Shown piece by piece: positions 34,671-46,169 of a DNA stretch of 64,000 nucleotides. The stretch spans positions 124,001 through 188,000 of the forward strand of contig NZ_AP025739.1 in the NCBI RefSeq assembly GCF_003574315.2. Direction: 5' to 3'. The notes under the pieces were generated by a model. That model worked only from the letters and a program-made list of their open reading frames with translations, was not told where the DNA came from and ran no database searches. The DNA comes from Capsulimonas corticalis (GTDB lineage Bacteria; Armatimonadota; Armatimonadia; Armatimonadales; Capsulimonadaceae). The position numbers were made by a program, and so were the translations under genes. Position 1 is the first letter of the stretch. Each line of letters begins with the position of its first letter.

Positions 34671-36134
34671 TTACTCTTTCCCCGCCTTCTTCGCCATCAT
34701 GTCCTGCAGGAACTGCATCATGGCGGCCCGCTCGGAGTCGTCGAGTTTGCCGTCGCCGTTCTTGTCGAACAGCATCATCATCTTCTCCATTCGGGAGCCT
34801 TTTCCGCCGCCAATGCCAAGATCCGGGACATCCGTCGCGGCGATCCCCTTCGTCAGGTGCTCGGAGTCCACGGTGTAGAAGACGAAGGCGATGCACATCT
34901 CGTCGGTGGTCTTCTCGCCCCAGGTCACGAGCTTGGGCGGATCGCTGGGATTGCGCGGGTTGTTCGTGGAGTTGTCGTAATGCGCGGTCAGATGGATCCG
35001 TGATCCCTGCGGCAGCTCCAGCGGCTTTTGATACATGTAGGTCGACTGCCAGTTGAAGTCCCAGTCGGGCACGGACACCAGCGGTTGCTGCGTCCCATCG
35101 GGCAGCGTGGCGGCGACGGTCATGTCATGCCCGAGCAGGTGCATGTGCGGCATCACGCCGAGCACGGTGACATTGGCCGGGACGGCCTGCGAACCGCCGG
35201 TTTCGTAGTGGGCGTCGCCGGGCGGCACGCGCAGAGCGGGGGCGATGATGGCCTGGATCCGCACGCGCTTGTCCACCGGACCGTTGGCGAAGTAAACGCC
35301 CAGTTTCGTCGAATCCTTTTCCACTTTCCCGGTCGGGTGGTAATGGACTTGCAGGACAATGTCCGCCCCTTTGGGCAGAAGGACTCCGACGCCGTTGTCC
35401 AGCCGCCGGGGATCGTTGCCCGGCGCCCAGCCGCCCAGACCACCGGACGGGGTCACGCCGATGCCGCCATAGGATGTGTAACCGGGCGCGGGATCGGCGG
35501 CGTCCAGCTTGCGCGCGCCGCCGGTGGTGTCCAAGTAGGCGATGACGTGGTGGACCACCGCCCGCTGGCCCGGCCGCACTTCGATGGCCGAGACGTATCG
35601 GTCCTCTTTGTAATCCGTCGGGATCACGAAGCACTGATAGATATCGGCCCCTTCGGCGGGGACGGTATAGACCGGCGACTGGAAGACGGCGTCCGGAGCG
35701 CCCAAACGCCAGCCCACGGTGAACTTGGGCGCCGGCGGCAAGTCGGCGGGATCGCCCTCGGGAGCGCCCGCGTCCACCCACTGCTTGAGCGTCGCGATCT
35801 GGGCGTCCGTCAAACGCCGCTCGTCGTGGAACTCGCCATGCGAAGCCGCTTTCCACGGCGGCATGTACTTGCTCTGCGTCACGGCGGCGATCTGCGCCGC
35901 GCGCTTCTTGGCGTCGTCGTAACTGAGCAGGGCGAACGGCGCCACTTCGCCGGGCCGATGGCAGCTGGAGCATTGCGAATAGAGAATCGGCGCGACATCC
36001 TTGGTGTATGTCACCGATTTGTCCGCCTTCGGCTCCTCGGCGCGCGCGACGGGCGGCGTTGTCCGCAGGACCGTCGCCAGCGCCGCCGTCAAGGCGACCG
36101 TTCCGATCAGGGCAAATGTCTTGTTGGAGATCAT
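34671..36134 (-). CDS. Cytochrome c with copper type II monooxygenase-like domains and EF-hand
   Basis: This 487-aa exported protein has a signal peptide (about 1-32) and a heme c site C55-S-S-C58-H59. A region resembling the peptidylglycine/dopamine-type copper monooxygenase domains follows, with HHVIAYL, HYHP and MPHMHLLGHDM as likely copper ligands. It ends with an EF-hand-like loop DKNGDGKLDDSE. This design occurs in Planctomycetes and Acidobacteria, often beside a redoxin like the gene just upstream at 36756. Substrate and redox partner are not known. Confidence 0.85.
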   Translation of the reverse strand: MISNKTFALIGTVALTAALATVLRTTPPVARAEEPKADKSVTYTKDVAPILYSQCSSCHRPGEVAPFALLSYDDAKKRAAQIAAVTQSKYMPPWKAASHGEFHDERRLTDAQIATLKQWVDAGAPEGDPADLPPAPKFTVGWRLGAPDAVFQSPVYTVPAEGADIYQCFVIPTDYKEDRYVSAIEVRPGQRAVVHHVIAYLDTTGGARKLDAADPAPGYTSYGGIGVTPSGGLGGWAPGNDPRRLDNGVGVLLPKGADIVLQVHYHPTGKVEKDSTKLGVYFANGPVDKRVRIQAIIAPALRVPPGDAHYETGGSQAVPANVTVLGVMPHMHLLGHDMTVAATLPDGTQQPLVSVPDWDFNWQSTYMYQKPLELPQGSRIHLTAHYDNSTNNPRNPSDPPKLVTWGEKTTDEMCIAFVFYTVDSEHLTKGIAATDVPDLGIGGGKGSRMEKMMMLFDKNGDGKLDDSERAAMMQFLQDMMAKKAGKE

Positions 36135-36186
36135 CAGTCGCTCACTCTTTTCCTGTATTCGTCGGCGTGAATATCTACGATGAACT

Positions 36187-36756
36187 TCAATGCAGCGGCG
36201 GAATGGCGCACCCCAACACGGGAGTGCGCGCGATAGAAACCGGACGGCCCTGCGCGATCGAATCCAGCGCGTTCCTCAAATCCCGATGCTTCGGCGCATT
36301 GCGCCTAAGCCCAAACCCAGCGTATTGATCGTCAATACGCCCCCGATACAAAACTTTCCCGGACGCCGACAGAACCACCGCCTCCGGCGTCGTCGCCGCC
36401 CCCGTCAGGGTCACCAGCCGGTGTCCCGAATCATGAACCTCCGGGCATCGAAATCCATAATCCTTCGCATGCTTCTTCAGCACGCCGTCGCCGGCGTCCG
36501 TCTCCACATACACCACCCGAAACGCCATCTGCTTCGGCGAATACCCCCCAACGATCCGATTGATCTCCGGAGCATACGCATTGGCGATCGGACAATCGTG
36601 CGCCACAAAAAACAGCACCGTCGCCTTCGCCCGCGGGCTGGGAATAGGACACCGCGCTCCCGCAAGATCAACGGGGACAGGCGCACTCGGCGCGGTCGCC
36701 GCCATGGCGGCCAGGCCGATCATCGTCAGAATGGAAGAAAAACAGGGCGCATTCAT
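36187..36756 (-). CDS. Exported redoxin partner of the copper/cytochrome protein
   Basis: This 189-aa thioredoxin-fold protein has a signal peptide (about 1-25) and a single active-site cysteine in HDCPIANAYAPEI. A second cysteine motif, VLGCAI, lies at the C-terminus; the homologous redoxin at 45444 ends in LGCNIKWK. The Met at 36756 gives a good signal peptide. It precedes the copper monooxygenase-like gene by 52 bases on the same strand, a pairing seen in other phyla, so joint function in periplasmic redox chemistry is likely. Confidence 0.82.
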   Translation of the reverse strand: MNAPCFSSILTMIGLAAMAATAPSAPVPVDLAGARCPIPSPRAKATVLFFVAHDCPIANAYAPEINRIVGGYSPKQMAFRVVYVETDAGDGVLKKHAKDYGFRCPEVHDSGHRLVTLTGAATTPEAVVLSASGKVLYRGRIDDQYAGFGLRRNAPKHRDLRNALDSIAQGRPVSIARTPVLGCAIPPLH

Positions 36757-36833
36757 AAATTTCACAGTGCTATTGACGTAAATCTCTGACAGCGGTTCGA
36801 TGGACAACGCTCCAAGAACACCGCGTGACGAAG

Positions 36834-37145
36834 TTAAGATACCGCGAAATCATGAAGCAACTCTGAAATACGAAGTCTATTTTGTGTTCTTGGGTGAAGC
36901 GGATGCGGCCTGACCCGGCAACGCATGCGGCGCGAGAAGCTGCTTCCGCAGCGTTGGTAGAACCGAACACAAAGTTTCCCTTCGCGTTCGGCAACCAGCG
37001 CCTGCGCTTCGTCGGCCGTCATCGCCGAAAGGTTGTATACGTTGGAGCGGCAGCGATTGCAGAATCGCACGGATTCATCGCCGGCCATCTCGGACCAGGA
37101 TTCGCGACATGGACTGGAGACCTGGATCTGGTTGAGCGGAATCAT
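36834..37145 (-). pseudogene. Broken copy of cysteine-motif membrane protein
   Basis: The first 55 residues match the intact neighbour (37228-37800) closely: MIPLNQIQ, SPC-ESWSEM, VRFC-C, VYNLS-MT, CVRFYQR. Directly after FYQR the similarity stops. The frame continues as Arg-rich sequence, while another frame (ending PGQAASASPKNTK and a stop) resembles the Ala/Ser/Pro tail of the intact copy. This indicates an internal deletion with loss of the membrane segment and a frameshift. A short product could still be made. Confidence 0.6.
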
Positions 37146-37227
37146 ACACGTCTCTTTCCCGTTGCCATTCACAAATTCTCAAGCCAGCATTTTGACGGAA
37201 CGCCGCCGCTGATTGCCTGCGCCATGA

Positions 37228-37800
37228 CTATTGACCGCTCTTCGTGGACGGCGGAGGCGGCATCGCCGCTCCCATTAAGGCGGTTGGCGCGGGTTTGCGC
37301 GGAGGGGGCATAGCGATCTTGCCCATCATCGGCTTCAGCGGGATCTTTGGCGCCTTTGGCTTCACGGCAGGCTTGGGCTTTGGCGTCGGCGAATGGGGCT
37401 TCACGGGCGCGGCGATGTCTCCCATGCTTGCGACTACAGCGGGCGGCGGCGACGCTTTCGACGCATTGGCCGCGCCGGCGGGGCGCAGCGCTCCGGTGAT
37501 CGACGCGACGGCCAGGGACGCCGCCCAGGACAGCGCCGCGACAAAACGCCGCCGCGCGATGCGAACGCCGACGGGACAGTCGCGCGTGATCATCGTTCCG
37601 TCTTTACGCTGATAGAACCGAACGCAAAGCCGCCCTTCTTTCTCAGCCACAAGAGCTTGGGCCTGCTCGGCTGTCATCTCCGACAGATTGTAAACATTGC
37701 GACTGCACTTACTGCAAAAGCGCACTGAGCCATCGCCATCCATCTCGGACCAGGATTCATGACACGGGCTCGCGACTTGGATTTGATTGAGCGGAATCAT
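37228..37800 (-). CDS. Cysteine-motif protein with membrane segment and proline-rich tail
   Basis: This 190-aa protein has a zinc-ribbon-like N-terminal region (SPCHESW, VRFCSKC, VYNLS, LCVRFYQRKDG, RDCPVG), a membrane segment (about 88-107) and a Pro/Lys/Ala tail of about 70 residues. The Cys pattern with VYNLS-MT is found at the start of varied proteins in several phyla, but its function is unknown to me. The tail resembles a periplasm-spanning or TonB-like linker. A damaged paralog lies just downstream. Confidence 0.75.
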   Translation of the reverse strand: MIPLNQIQVASPCHESWSEMDGDGSVRFCSKCSRNVYNLSEMTAEQAQALVAEKEGRLCVRFYQRKDGTMITRDCPVGVRIARRRFVAALSWAASLAVASITGALRPAGAANASKASPPPAVVASMGDIAAPVKPHSPTPKPKPAVKPKAPKIPLKPMMGKIAMPPPRKPAPTALMGAAMPPPPSTKSGQ

Positions 37801-37872
37801 AGATATCGTTCCCTATTCTTTCCAGCATCTGCTGCGGTCTCAAGTATTAGTTCTCCGCAGCGGGAAAAGTGT

Positions 37873-38289
37873 TCACGCCGGCGAAGAAATATTTTCGAGT
37901 CCCTGCATGATTTGCGCGATAACCGCATCACGCTCAATCGAATGACTGGCGACGGCGAGCGTGAGTTCCGCGGCTCCATTCGGGGTCAGCCCCAAATGAT
38001 AGCCGTTCAGGCGCAGAAACACGGCGCAGGCTGCGAAGCCCGCCCGCTTGTTGCCATTTTCAAAAGCGTGGTTCTGATTGAGACTGATCAGATATTGCGC
38101 CGCCATCTCCGCAACCGTGGGATAGAGATATTCACCGCCCCAGGTGTGCTGCGGCGCCATCACGGCGGATTCGAGAAGCCCCGCGTCGCGGATCGCCAGC
38201 GACTCGCCGGGCGAGTGCGTGCGGATCGCTCTTTCGTGCAAATCGATGACCTGCTCAACGGTTAGAAATATGACATCTGATATGTTCAA
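37873..38289 (-). CDS. doc: Doc-family toxin (death-on-curing Fic protein)
   Basis: This 138-aa protein has the Fic/Doc core motif HAFENGNKRAG and the Doc N-terminus FLTVEQVIDLHERAI. Doc toxins phosphorylate EF-Tu and stop translation. No ATG is available; the TTG at 38289 with AGGTCAGG upstream fits best, and a TTG at 38307 would add six residues. It follows the antitoxin by 18 bases. The antitoxin is an AbrB/MazE type, not Phd. Confidence 0.88.
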   Translation of the reverse strand: MNISDVIFLTVEQVIDLHERAIRTHSPGESLAIRDAGLLESAVMAPQHTWGGEYLYPTVAEMAAQYLISLNQNHAFENGNKRAGFAACAVFLRLNGYHLGLTPNGAAELTLAVASHSIERDAVIAQIMQGLENISSPA

Positions 38290-38307
38290 AAGACCTGACC
38301 TTGACAA

Positions 38308-38541
38308 TTAGCTGGCATCCGCTAAACGCCGTAGTGCTTCATCGTACTGAATAAATGTCGCATCGGCGGCTTCTTCAAAACTTTGCCGTCGCCGTGGAGC
38401 CTCCACTATAGGCGCTGAAATGACAATACGGCCCGCCTCAAAGGCTACTTCCACTTCATCCGACACACCCAAATGCTGGAGCATATCACGGGTGATAATT
38501 AGCCCCTTGCTATTCCCAATTTTTTGCAGTGTTCTCGTCAT
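38308..38541 (-). CDS. AbrB/MazE-type antitoxin
   Basis: This 77-aa protein has an N-terminal SpoVT-AbrB swapped-hairpin DNA-binding domain (TRTLQKIGNSKGLII, LGVSDEVEV) and a C-terminal part of about 35 residues (RRRQSFEEAADATF) that probably binds and blocks the toxin. GGAGGGAAATT precedes the ATG at 38541. It is the first gene of the pair and should repress its own promoter. TATAAT lies about 40 bases upstream on the same strand. Confidence 0.88.
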   Translation of the reverse strand: MTRTLQKIGNSKGLIITRDMLQHLGVSDEVEVAFEAGRIVISAPIVEAPRRRQSFEEAADATFIQYDEALRRLADAS

Positions 38542-38671
38542 AATTTCCCTCCATCGTGAGTACATTAATCATATTATATCGTAAGAACATTGTAAGTACA
38601 CACAAGCGGTTTATTTTGTCCTAAAGATCATTGGAAGCCATCCTTGTTTGCATGTAAGGAGCGTCCTAATC

Positions 38672-38700
38672 TTGACATTAACTGCCAAATAGGGTAAAAT
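38672..38700 (+). promoter_or_regulatory. gyrA promoter
   Basis: TTGACA (38672-38677), 17 bases, TAAAAT (38695-38700), 44 bases before the gyrA start codon. This is a strong sigma-70 promoter. Confidence 0.85.
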
Positions 38701-38743
38701 ACTACCACTCTTTTGACTGGATTTTGTGTGAGAGGATTGAGAT

Positions 38744-41335
<2,592 letters not shown>

Positions 41336-41358
41336 CCGCCGGCGATCGTCTCAAAAAC

Positions 41359-41400
41359 CAAAACGCCTCCCGCATCAGTCGATGTGGGAGGCGTTTTTTG
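41359..41400 (+). terminator. gyrA terminator
   Basis: AAAACGCCTCCC and GGGAGGCGTTTT pair around a 14-base loop and are followed by T residues, 25 bases after the gyrA stop. Confidence 0.92.
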
Positions 41401-41498
41401 TTTGCCGCCGCGCTGTCCGATTTCCCCTAAAAAATCCCCGCTCAAAACCCAATAATATTACCAGGTTCGCGCACCCGCGAACCAAGGAAGCAGGGATT

Positions 41499-42695
41499 AT
41501 GAAATTGACCGCTTTGGTATTCGATCGACAGCGCGTCGCCATGACGGCGGCGATTTTAGCGGCAATCGCGCTTTCCGGATGCGGAGGCGGAGGCGGCGGC
41601 GGGGGCTCGTCGACTCCGCCCTCCACCGCCACGGGCGGCGGCGGATCGACCGGAAGCACCACGGGCTCCTCCACCACGGGCAGCGCCGGCGGCGCGGGAT
41701 CGACCACGGGCGGAACATCCACCGTAACGGCGTCTTATTCGATCATTGATCTGGGAGCGCTGGGCGGGGGGCAAAGCAGCGCCCGCGGCGTCAATGTCCT
41801 CGGCCAGGTCGTCGGCTCCTCGGACGCAGGCGGAGGCGCCGCGCACGCCTTCTTCTACAACGGCGTCGGCATGCGCGATCTGGGGACGCTCCCCAGCTAT
41901 CCGCAATCCAGCGCCAACGGCGTCAACGACTCCGGCCAGGCGGTCGGAAACGCGACCGCCGATCCCGCGATCCCCGCCCACGCCTTTCTTTATAATGCGG
42001 GCCTCCAGGATTTGGGATCGCTGCCCGGAGGAACGGGAGCCTCGGCGAACGATATCAACCTCAGCGGCCAGATCGTCGGCTACGCGATCGGCGGCGACGG
42101 CGCATTCCACGCCTTCCTCTCCACCGGCGGCGCGATGCAGGATCTTGGAACGCTGCCCGGCGGAACGTTTAGCGAAGCTTTGGGGATTAACGCCAGCGGC
42201 GCGGTGGTCGGCTATTCGGGGACGGCGACCAACGGCAACGAAGTCCAGCACGCCTTCCTCTATAACGGCGCCATGCGCGATCTGGGCACACTGCCCGGCG
42301 GCGTCACCAGCGACGCCCAGCGTATCAACGTCTCCGGCTCGATCGTCGGCAGTTCCGATATCGGAGGCGACGCCAGCCACGCCTATGTCTACAGCGGCGG
42401 CGCCATGCACGACCTGGGAACCCTGGGCGGCCCGAGCAGCTTTGGTTACGGGATCAACGGCAGCGGCTGGGTCGTCGGCTCCGCCGACACGGCTTCCGGC
42501 GCCGAGCACGCATTTCTCTATAAAAACGGCCAGATGATCGACCTGAACTCGCTCATCCCCAGCAGCGGCTGGGTGCTGACGGAAGCACGCGGCGTCAACG
42601 ACCGGGGACAGATCGCCGGCACGGGAACGCTCGGCGGCAAAACACGAGCGTTTTTGATGACGCCGGCGAGCGCGGCGCAGATTGTGCGGCGGTAA
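41499..42695 (+). CDS. HAF-repeat lipoprotein
   Basis: This 398-aa protein has a lipoprotein signal peptide ending in ALSGC, followed by a Gly run and a Gly/Ser/Thr linker to about residue 75. The rest consists of six or seven HAF repeats of about 45 residues, each with HAFLYNG, M-DLGTLPGG, S-A-GIN-SG and VVG. These repeats probably form a beta-propeller-like extracellular domain. AGGAAGCAGGG precedes the ATG. The function is unknown. Confidence 0.85.
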   Translation: MKLTALVFDRQRVAMTAAILAAIALSGCGGGGGGGGSSTPPSTATGGGGSTGSTTGSSTTGSAGGAGSTTGGTSTVTASYSIIDLGALGGGQSSARGVNVLGQVVGSSDAGGGAAHAFFYNGVGMRDLGTLPSYPQSSANGVNDSGQAVGNATADPAIPAHAFLYNAGLQDLGSLPGGTGASANDINLSGQIVGYAIGGDGAFHAFLSTGGAMQDLGTLPGGTFSEALGINASGAVVGYSGTATNGNEVQHAFLYNGAMRDLGTLPGGVTSDAQRINVSGSIVGSSDIGGDASHAYVYSGGAMHDLGTLGGPSSFGYGINGSGWVVGSADTASGAEHAFLYKNGQMIDLNSLIPSSGWVLTEARGVNDRGQIAGTGTLGGKTRAFLMTPASAAQIVRR

Positions 42696-42719
42696 AGGAA
42701 GGCCCGCACCCGGCCCTTC

Positions 42720-42741
42720 GGGTCACCCCTCCGGGTGACCC
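42720..42741. terminator. Hairpin between convergent genes
   Basis: GGGTCACC and GGTGACCC pair around a six-base loop between the HAF lipoprotein and the RemA-like gene. The sequence around it (CACCCGGCCCTTCGGG) is a shortened relative of the class B repeats. Confidence 0.5.
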
Positions 42742-42772
42742 AAAGCGCCAGGATAGGCGCTCGGGCCGCAGG

Positions 42773-43129
42773 TCAATCCTCCACCACCTCACGGATTCGC
42801 CGCTCCAGGCGCTCGAGATCCAGACCGCCTTCGTCGCGCGCGATACGCCGCACGGTGGCGTTGACGTTGCCGAGGTCCATGAGGAGATCGCGCAAGATCT
42901 CTTGCTGCTGGCGGGACTGTGTCACTTCCTTGGGCTCCTGCACGAGGTCGCGCACAATGGAGTCTTCGGCGCGGGAACCGACCATGGGCTCGCTTTGGCC
43001 CTGCATGTGGACGAGAGTGCGGCGGCCAGGGCCACGCTCCTGCTCGATCGGCATGACGGCCGTGACCTGGTCCGAACGAACATACTTTCCATACCCAAGA
43101 TGGACTAACACCGATGGCTGTACCTTCAT
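42773..43129 (-). CDS. RemA-like (DUF370) regulatory protein
   Basis: This 118-aa protein has an N-terminal half that resembles the RemA/DUF370 family: LVHLGYGKYVRSDQVTAVMP, then GRRTLVHM and a GSRAEDSIVRDL end. The C-terminal 55 residues form a charged helical region with a coiled-coil look, absent from short RemA proteins. The ATG at 43129 lies six bases after GGAG; an ATG one codon upstream is also possible. RemA proteins bind DNA and control biofilm genes in Bacillus; the role here is inferred only. Confidence 0.6.
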   Translation of the reverse strand: MKVQPSVLVHLGYGKYVRSDQVTAVMPIEQERGPGRRTLVHMQGQSEPMVGSRAEDSIVRDLVQEPKEVTQSRQQQEILRDLLMDLGNVNATVRRIARDEGGLDLERLERRIREVVED

Positions 43130-43292
43130 CATTATCTCCAATTCTCTTAGTCTCTATTACTAATTATAACAAAATATTCACAGGAATCGTTCCAATAAAG
43201 CACGTCTCAAAAGATATTTTACAAACATTTGTTCTTAGCCCTAAAATGGTAAGAAAACCAACTGTCACGCATGGTTTCCGGCGGGATTGCTC

Positions 43293-43323
43293 CTTGACAT
43301 CGTTTCCGCGCCCATGCTACACT
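43293..43323 (+). promoter_or_regulatory. Promoter of the Lrp-family gene (leaderless)
   Basis: TTGACA (43293-43298), 18 bases, TACACT (43318-43323); the ATG begins at 43332, eight bases after the -10, and has no Shine-Dalgarno sequence. The rest of the AT-rich gap 43130-43292 shows nothing else. Confidence 0.7.
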
Positions 43324-43331
43324 AACGCACC

Positions 43332-43826
43332 ATGAGCCAAGCAGAACCCGATGAAATCCTGACGATTCTCGCACGCGACGCACGCACGCCGCACGAGACG
43401 ATCGCGACGCTGACCGGACGCAGCCTCGACTCCATCAAGGCCGCAATCGCGGACTATGAGAAGCGCGGCGTGATCAAGAGCTACAAGACGATTATCGACT
43501 GGGAGAAGGCAGGCGTCGAGAAGGTATTCGCCTTTATCGATGTCAAGGCGCTGCCCGCACGCGATGTCGGCTTCGACGCCGTCGCCGAGCAGCTCTACCG
43601 CTACCCGGAAGTGCACAGCGTCTGGCTGATCTCCGGAGGCAGCGACCTGCGCATCGTCGTGGAGGCATCCGATCTGCGGGAAGTCGGTCGATTCGTGGCG
43701 GAAAAACTGTCCACCATCGAAGGCGTCACCGGCACCGACACCCATTTCCTGCTGCGCAAATACAAAGAAGACCAGATCCTGTTCGTCGACGCCGCTGAGG
43801 ATCCGCGTCTGGTAGTCGCGCCGTAA
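43332..43826 (+). CDS. Lrp/AsnC-family transcription regulator
   Basis: This 164-aa protein has an N-terminal winged helix (about 5-55, with an HTH around TPHETIATLTGRSLDSIKAA) and a C-terminal RAM ligand-binding domain (about 65-150: VFAFIDVKA, VHSVWLISGGSDLRIVVE). It lies upstream of an aminotransferase on the same strand, with a class B inverted repeat between, a common pairing for control of amino acid metabolism. The transcript is probably leaderless. Confidence 0.9.
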   Translation: MSQAEPDEILTILARDARTPHETIATLTGRSLDSIKAAIADYEKRGVIKSYKTIIDWEKAGVEKVFAFIDVKALPARDVGFDAVAEQLYRYPEVHSVWLISGGSDLRIVVEASDLREVGRFVAEKLSTIEGVTGTDTHFLLRKYKEDQILFVDAAEDPRLVVAP

Positions 43827-43831
43827 AACTC

Positions 43832-43972
43832 AGAGGCCCTCACCCGGCCCTTCGGGCCACCCTCTCCCAATTCTAGGAGAGGGTTAAGATTTTGGATCAA
43901 AGATCCAAATAAAAATCCCTCTGACTCCCCCTCTCCTAGAATTGGGAGAGGGGGCCGGGGGGTGAGGGCTCT
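43832..43972. repeat. Inverted repeat (class B, copy 1)
   Basis: Outer arms 43832-43883 and 43929-43972 pair over CCCTCACCC and CTCTCCCAATTCTAGGAGAGGG; the left arm has an extra GGCCCTTCGGGCC hairpin. The centre carries TTTGGATC-AAA-GATCCAAA. A second copy lies at 46011-46166 in the same orientation. Confidence 0.88.
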
Positions 43973-44002
43973 CGCATCAGCATTTGTAAACAGAGCATAC
44001 CA

Positions 44003-45193
<1,191 letters not shown>

Positions 45194-45200
45194 ATTCACC

Positions 45201-45371
45201 GCTTCGCGTGGCAAACCCACCCCCGGCCTTCGGTCGACCCCTCCCGCCGACGGGAAGGGTTGGTAGAATTGCCTCTTACGAAAGCCGCCTGCGATAACAC
45301 ACTCTGAAATCACCCTTCCCGTCGGCGGGAGGGGTCGACCGAAGGCCGGGGGTGGGTTTGCCACGCGAAGC
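45201..45371. repeat. Long perfect inverted repeat (class A, copy 2)
   Basis: Arms 45201-45260 and 45312-45371 are exact reverse complements over 60 bases around a 51-base loop. The loop is the reverse complement of the loop of copy 1 (15671-15719) at about 44 of 50 positions. The arms differ in sequence from copy 1, for example GGCCTTCGGTCGACC against GGCCCTTCGGGCCACC, yet remain self-complementary. Confidence 0.92.
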
Positions 45372-45443
45372 GCCGAGGATAGATTTGCGCGGGGCGGCCG
45401 GCCCGACCAGTATTCCCCTCATTTCAGGAGCAATCAAAATTCC

Positions 45444-46010
45444 ATGGCCCGAACAAATTCGACAATGCAGCCGCTCGGTACGGCCACGCCCTCATTTTCG
45501 CTGCCGGACGTCGTCACCGGCAAAACGATCACCCCCGCCTGGTTCATTGAAAAGGACGCCCTGCTGGTCATCTTCCTCTGCGTGCACTGCCCATTCGTCA
45601 AGCACATACAGGACGAACTGGCGAAGATCGGCCGCGATTACGCCGAAACCGGGCTTGGTATCCTCGCCATCAGCTCCAACGACGCCGTTCAATATCCCGA
45701 CGACGGCCCCGAGGGCCTCAAAGCCATGGCGGAAACGCTCGGCTTCGTCTTCCCCGTCTGCTACGACGAATCCCAGGACGTCGCGCGCGCCTTCGCCGCC
45801 GCCTGCACGCCGGACTTCTTTCTCTATGACGCCGAACGCAAATTGGTGTACCGTGGGCAATTGGACGAAAGCCGTCCGAAGATGGACCCGCCGATCCCGG
45901 TCACGGGAGCGAGCCTGCGCGCCGCCATCGATGCGGTGCTGAAGGGCGAGGAAGTGAACCCGGAACAGCGGGCGAGTTTGGGATGTAATATCAAGTGGAA
46001 GGCCGAGTAA
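45444..46010 (+). CDS. Thioredoxin-like redoxin
   Basis: This 188-aa protein has the AhpC/TSA-redoxin fold. CVHCPFVKH near residue 50 holds the active cysteines, ACTPDFFLYD carries a further cysteine, and the protein ends LGCNIKWKAE, typical of this family of single-domain thioredoxin-like proteins. There is no clear signal peptide, so it acts in the cytoplasm, unlike its distant relative at 36187. It is flanked by class A and class B inverted repeats. A peroxidase or disulfide reductase role is likely. Confidence 0.85.
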   Translation: MARTNSTMQPLGTATPSFSLPDVVTGKTITPAWFIEKDALLVIFLCVHCPFVKHIQDELAKIGRDYAETGLGILAISSNDAVQYPDDGPEGLKAMAETLGFVFPVCYDESQDVARAFAAACTPDFFLYDAERKLVYRGQLDESRPKMDPPIPVTGASLRAAIDAVLKGEEVNPEQRASLGCNIKWKAE

Positions 46011-46166
46011 GAGGCCCTCACCCGGCCCTTCGGGCCACCCTCTCCCAATTCTAGGAGAGGGTTAAGAGTAAGAGATTAAGATTTTGGATCTTTGATCCAA
46101 ATAAGAATCCCTCTGACTCCCCCTCTCCCAAAATTGGGAGAGGGGGCCGGGGGGTGAGGGCCTCTC
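46011..46166. repeat. Inverted repeat (class B, copy 2)
   Basis: The element has the same design as copy 1 and starts directly after the redoxin stop. The central hairpin is TTTGGATC-TTT-GATCCAAA: its loop is inverted relative to copy 1. The inner arms have diverged (TTCTAGG against AAAATTGG). It separates convergent genes. Confidence 0.88.
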
Positions 46167-46169
46167 CTC

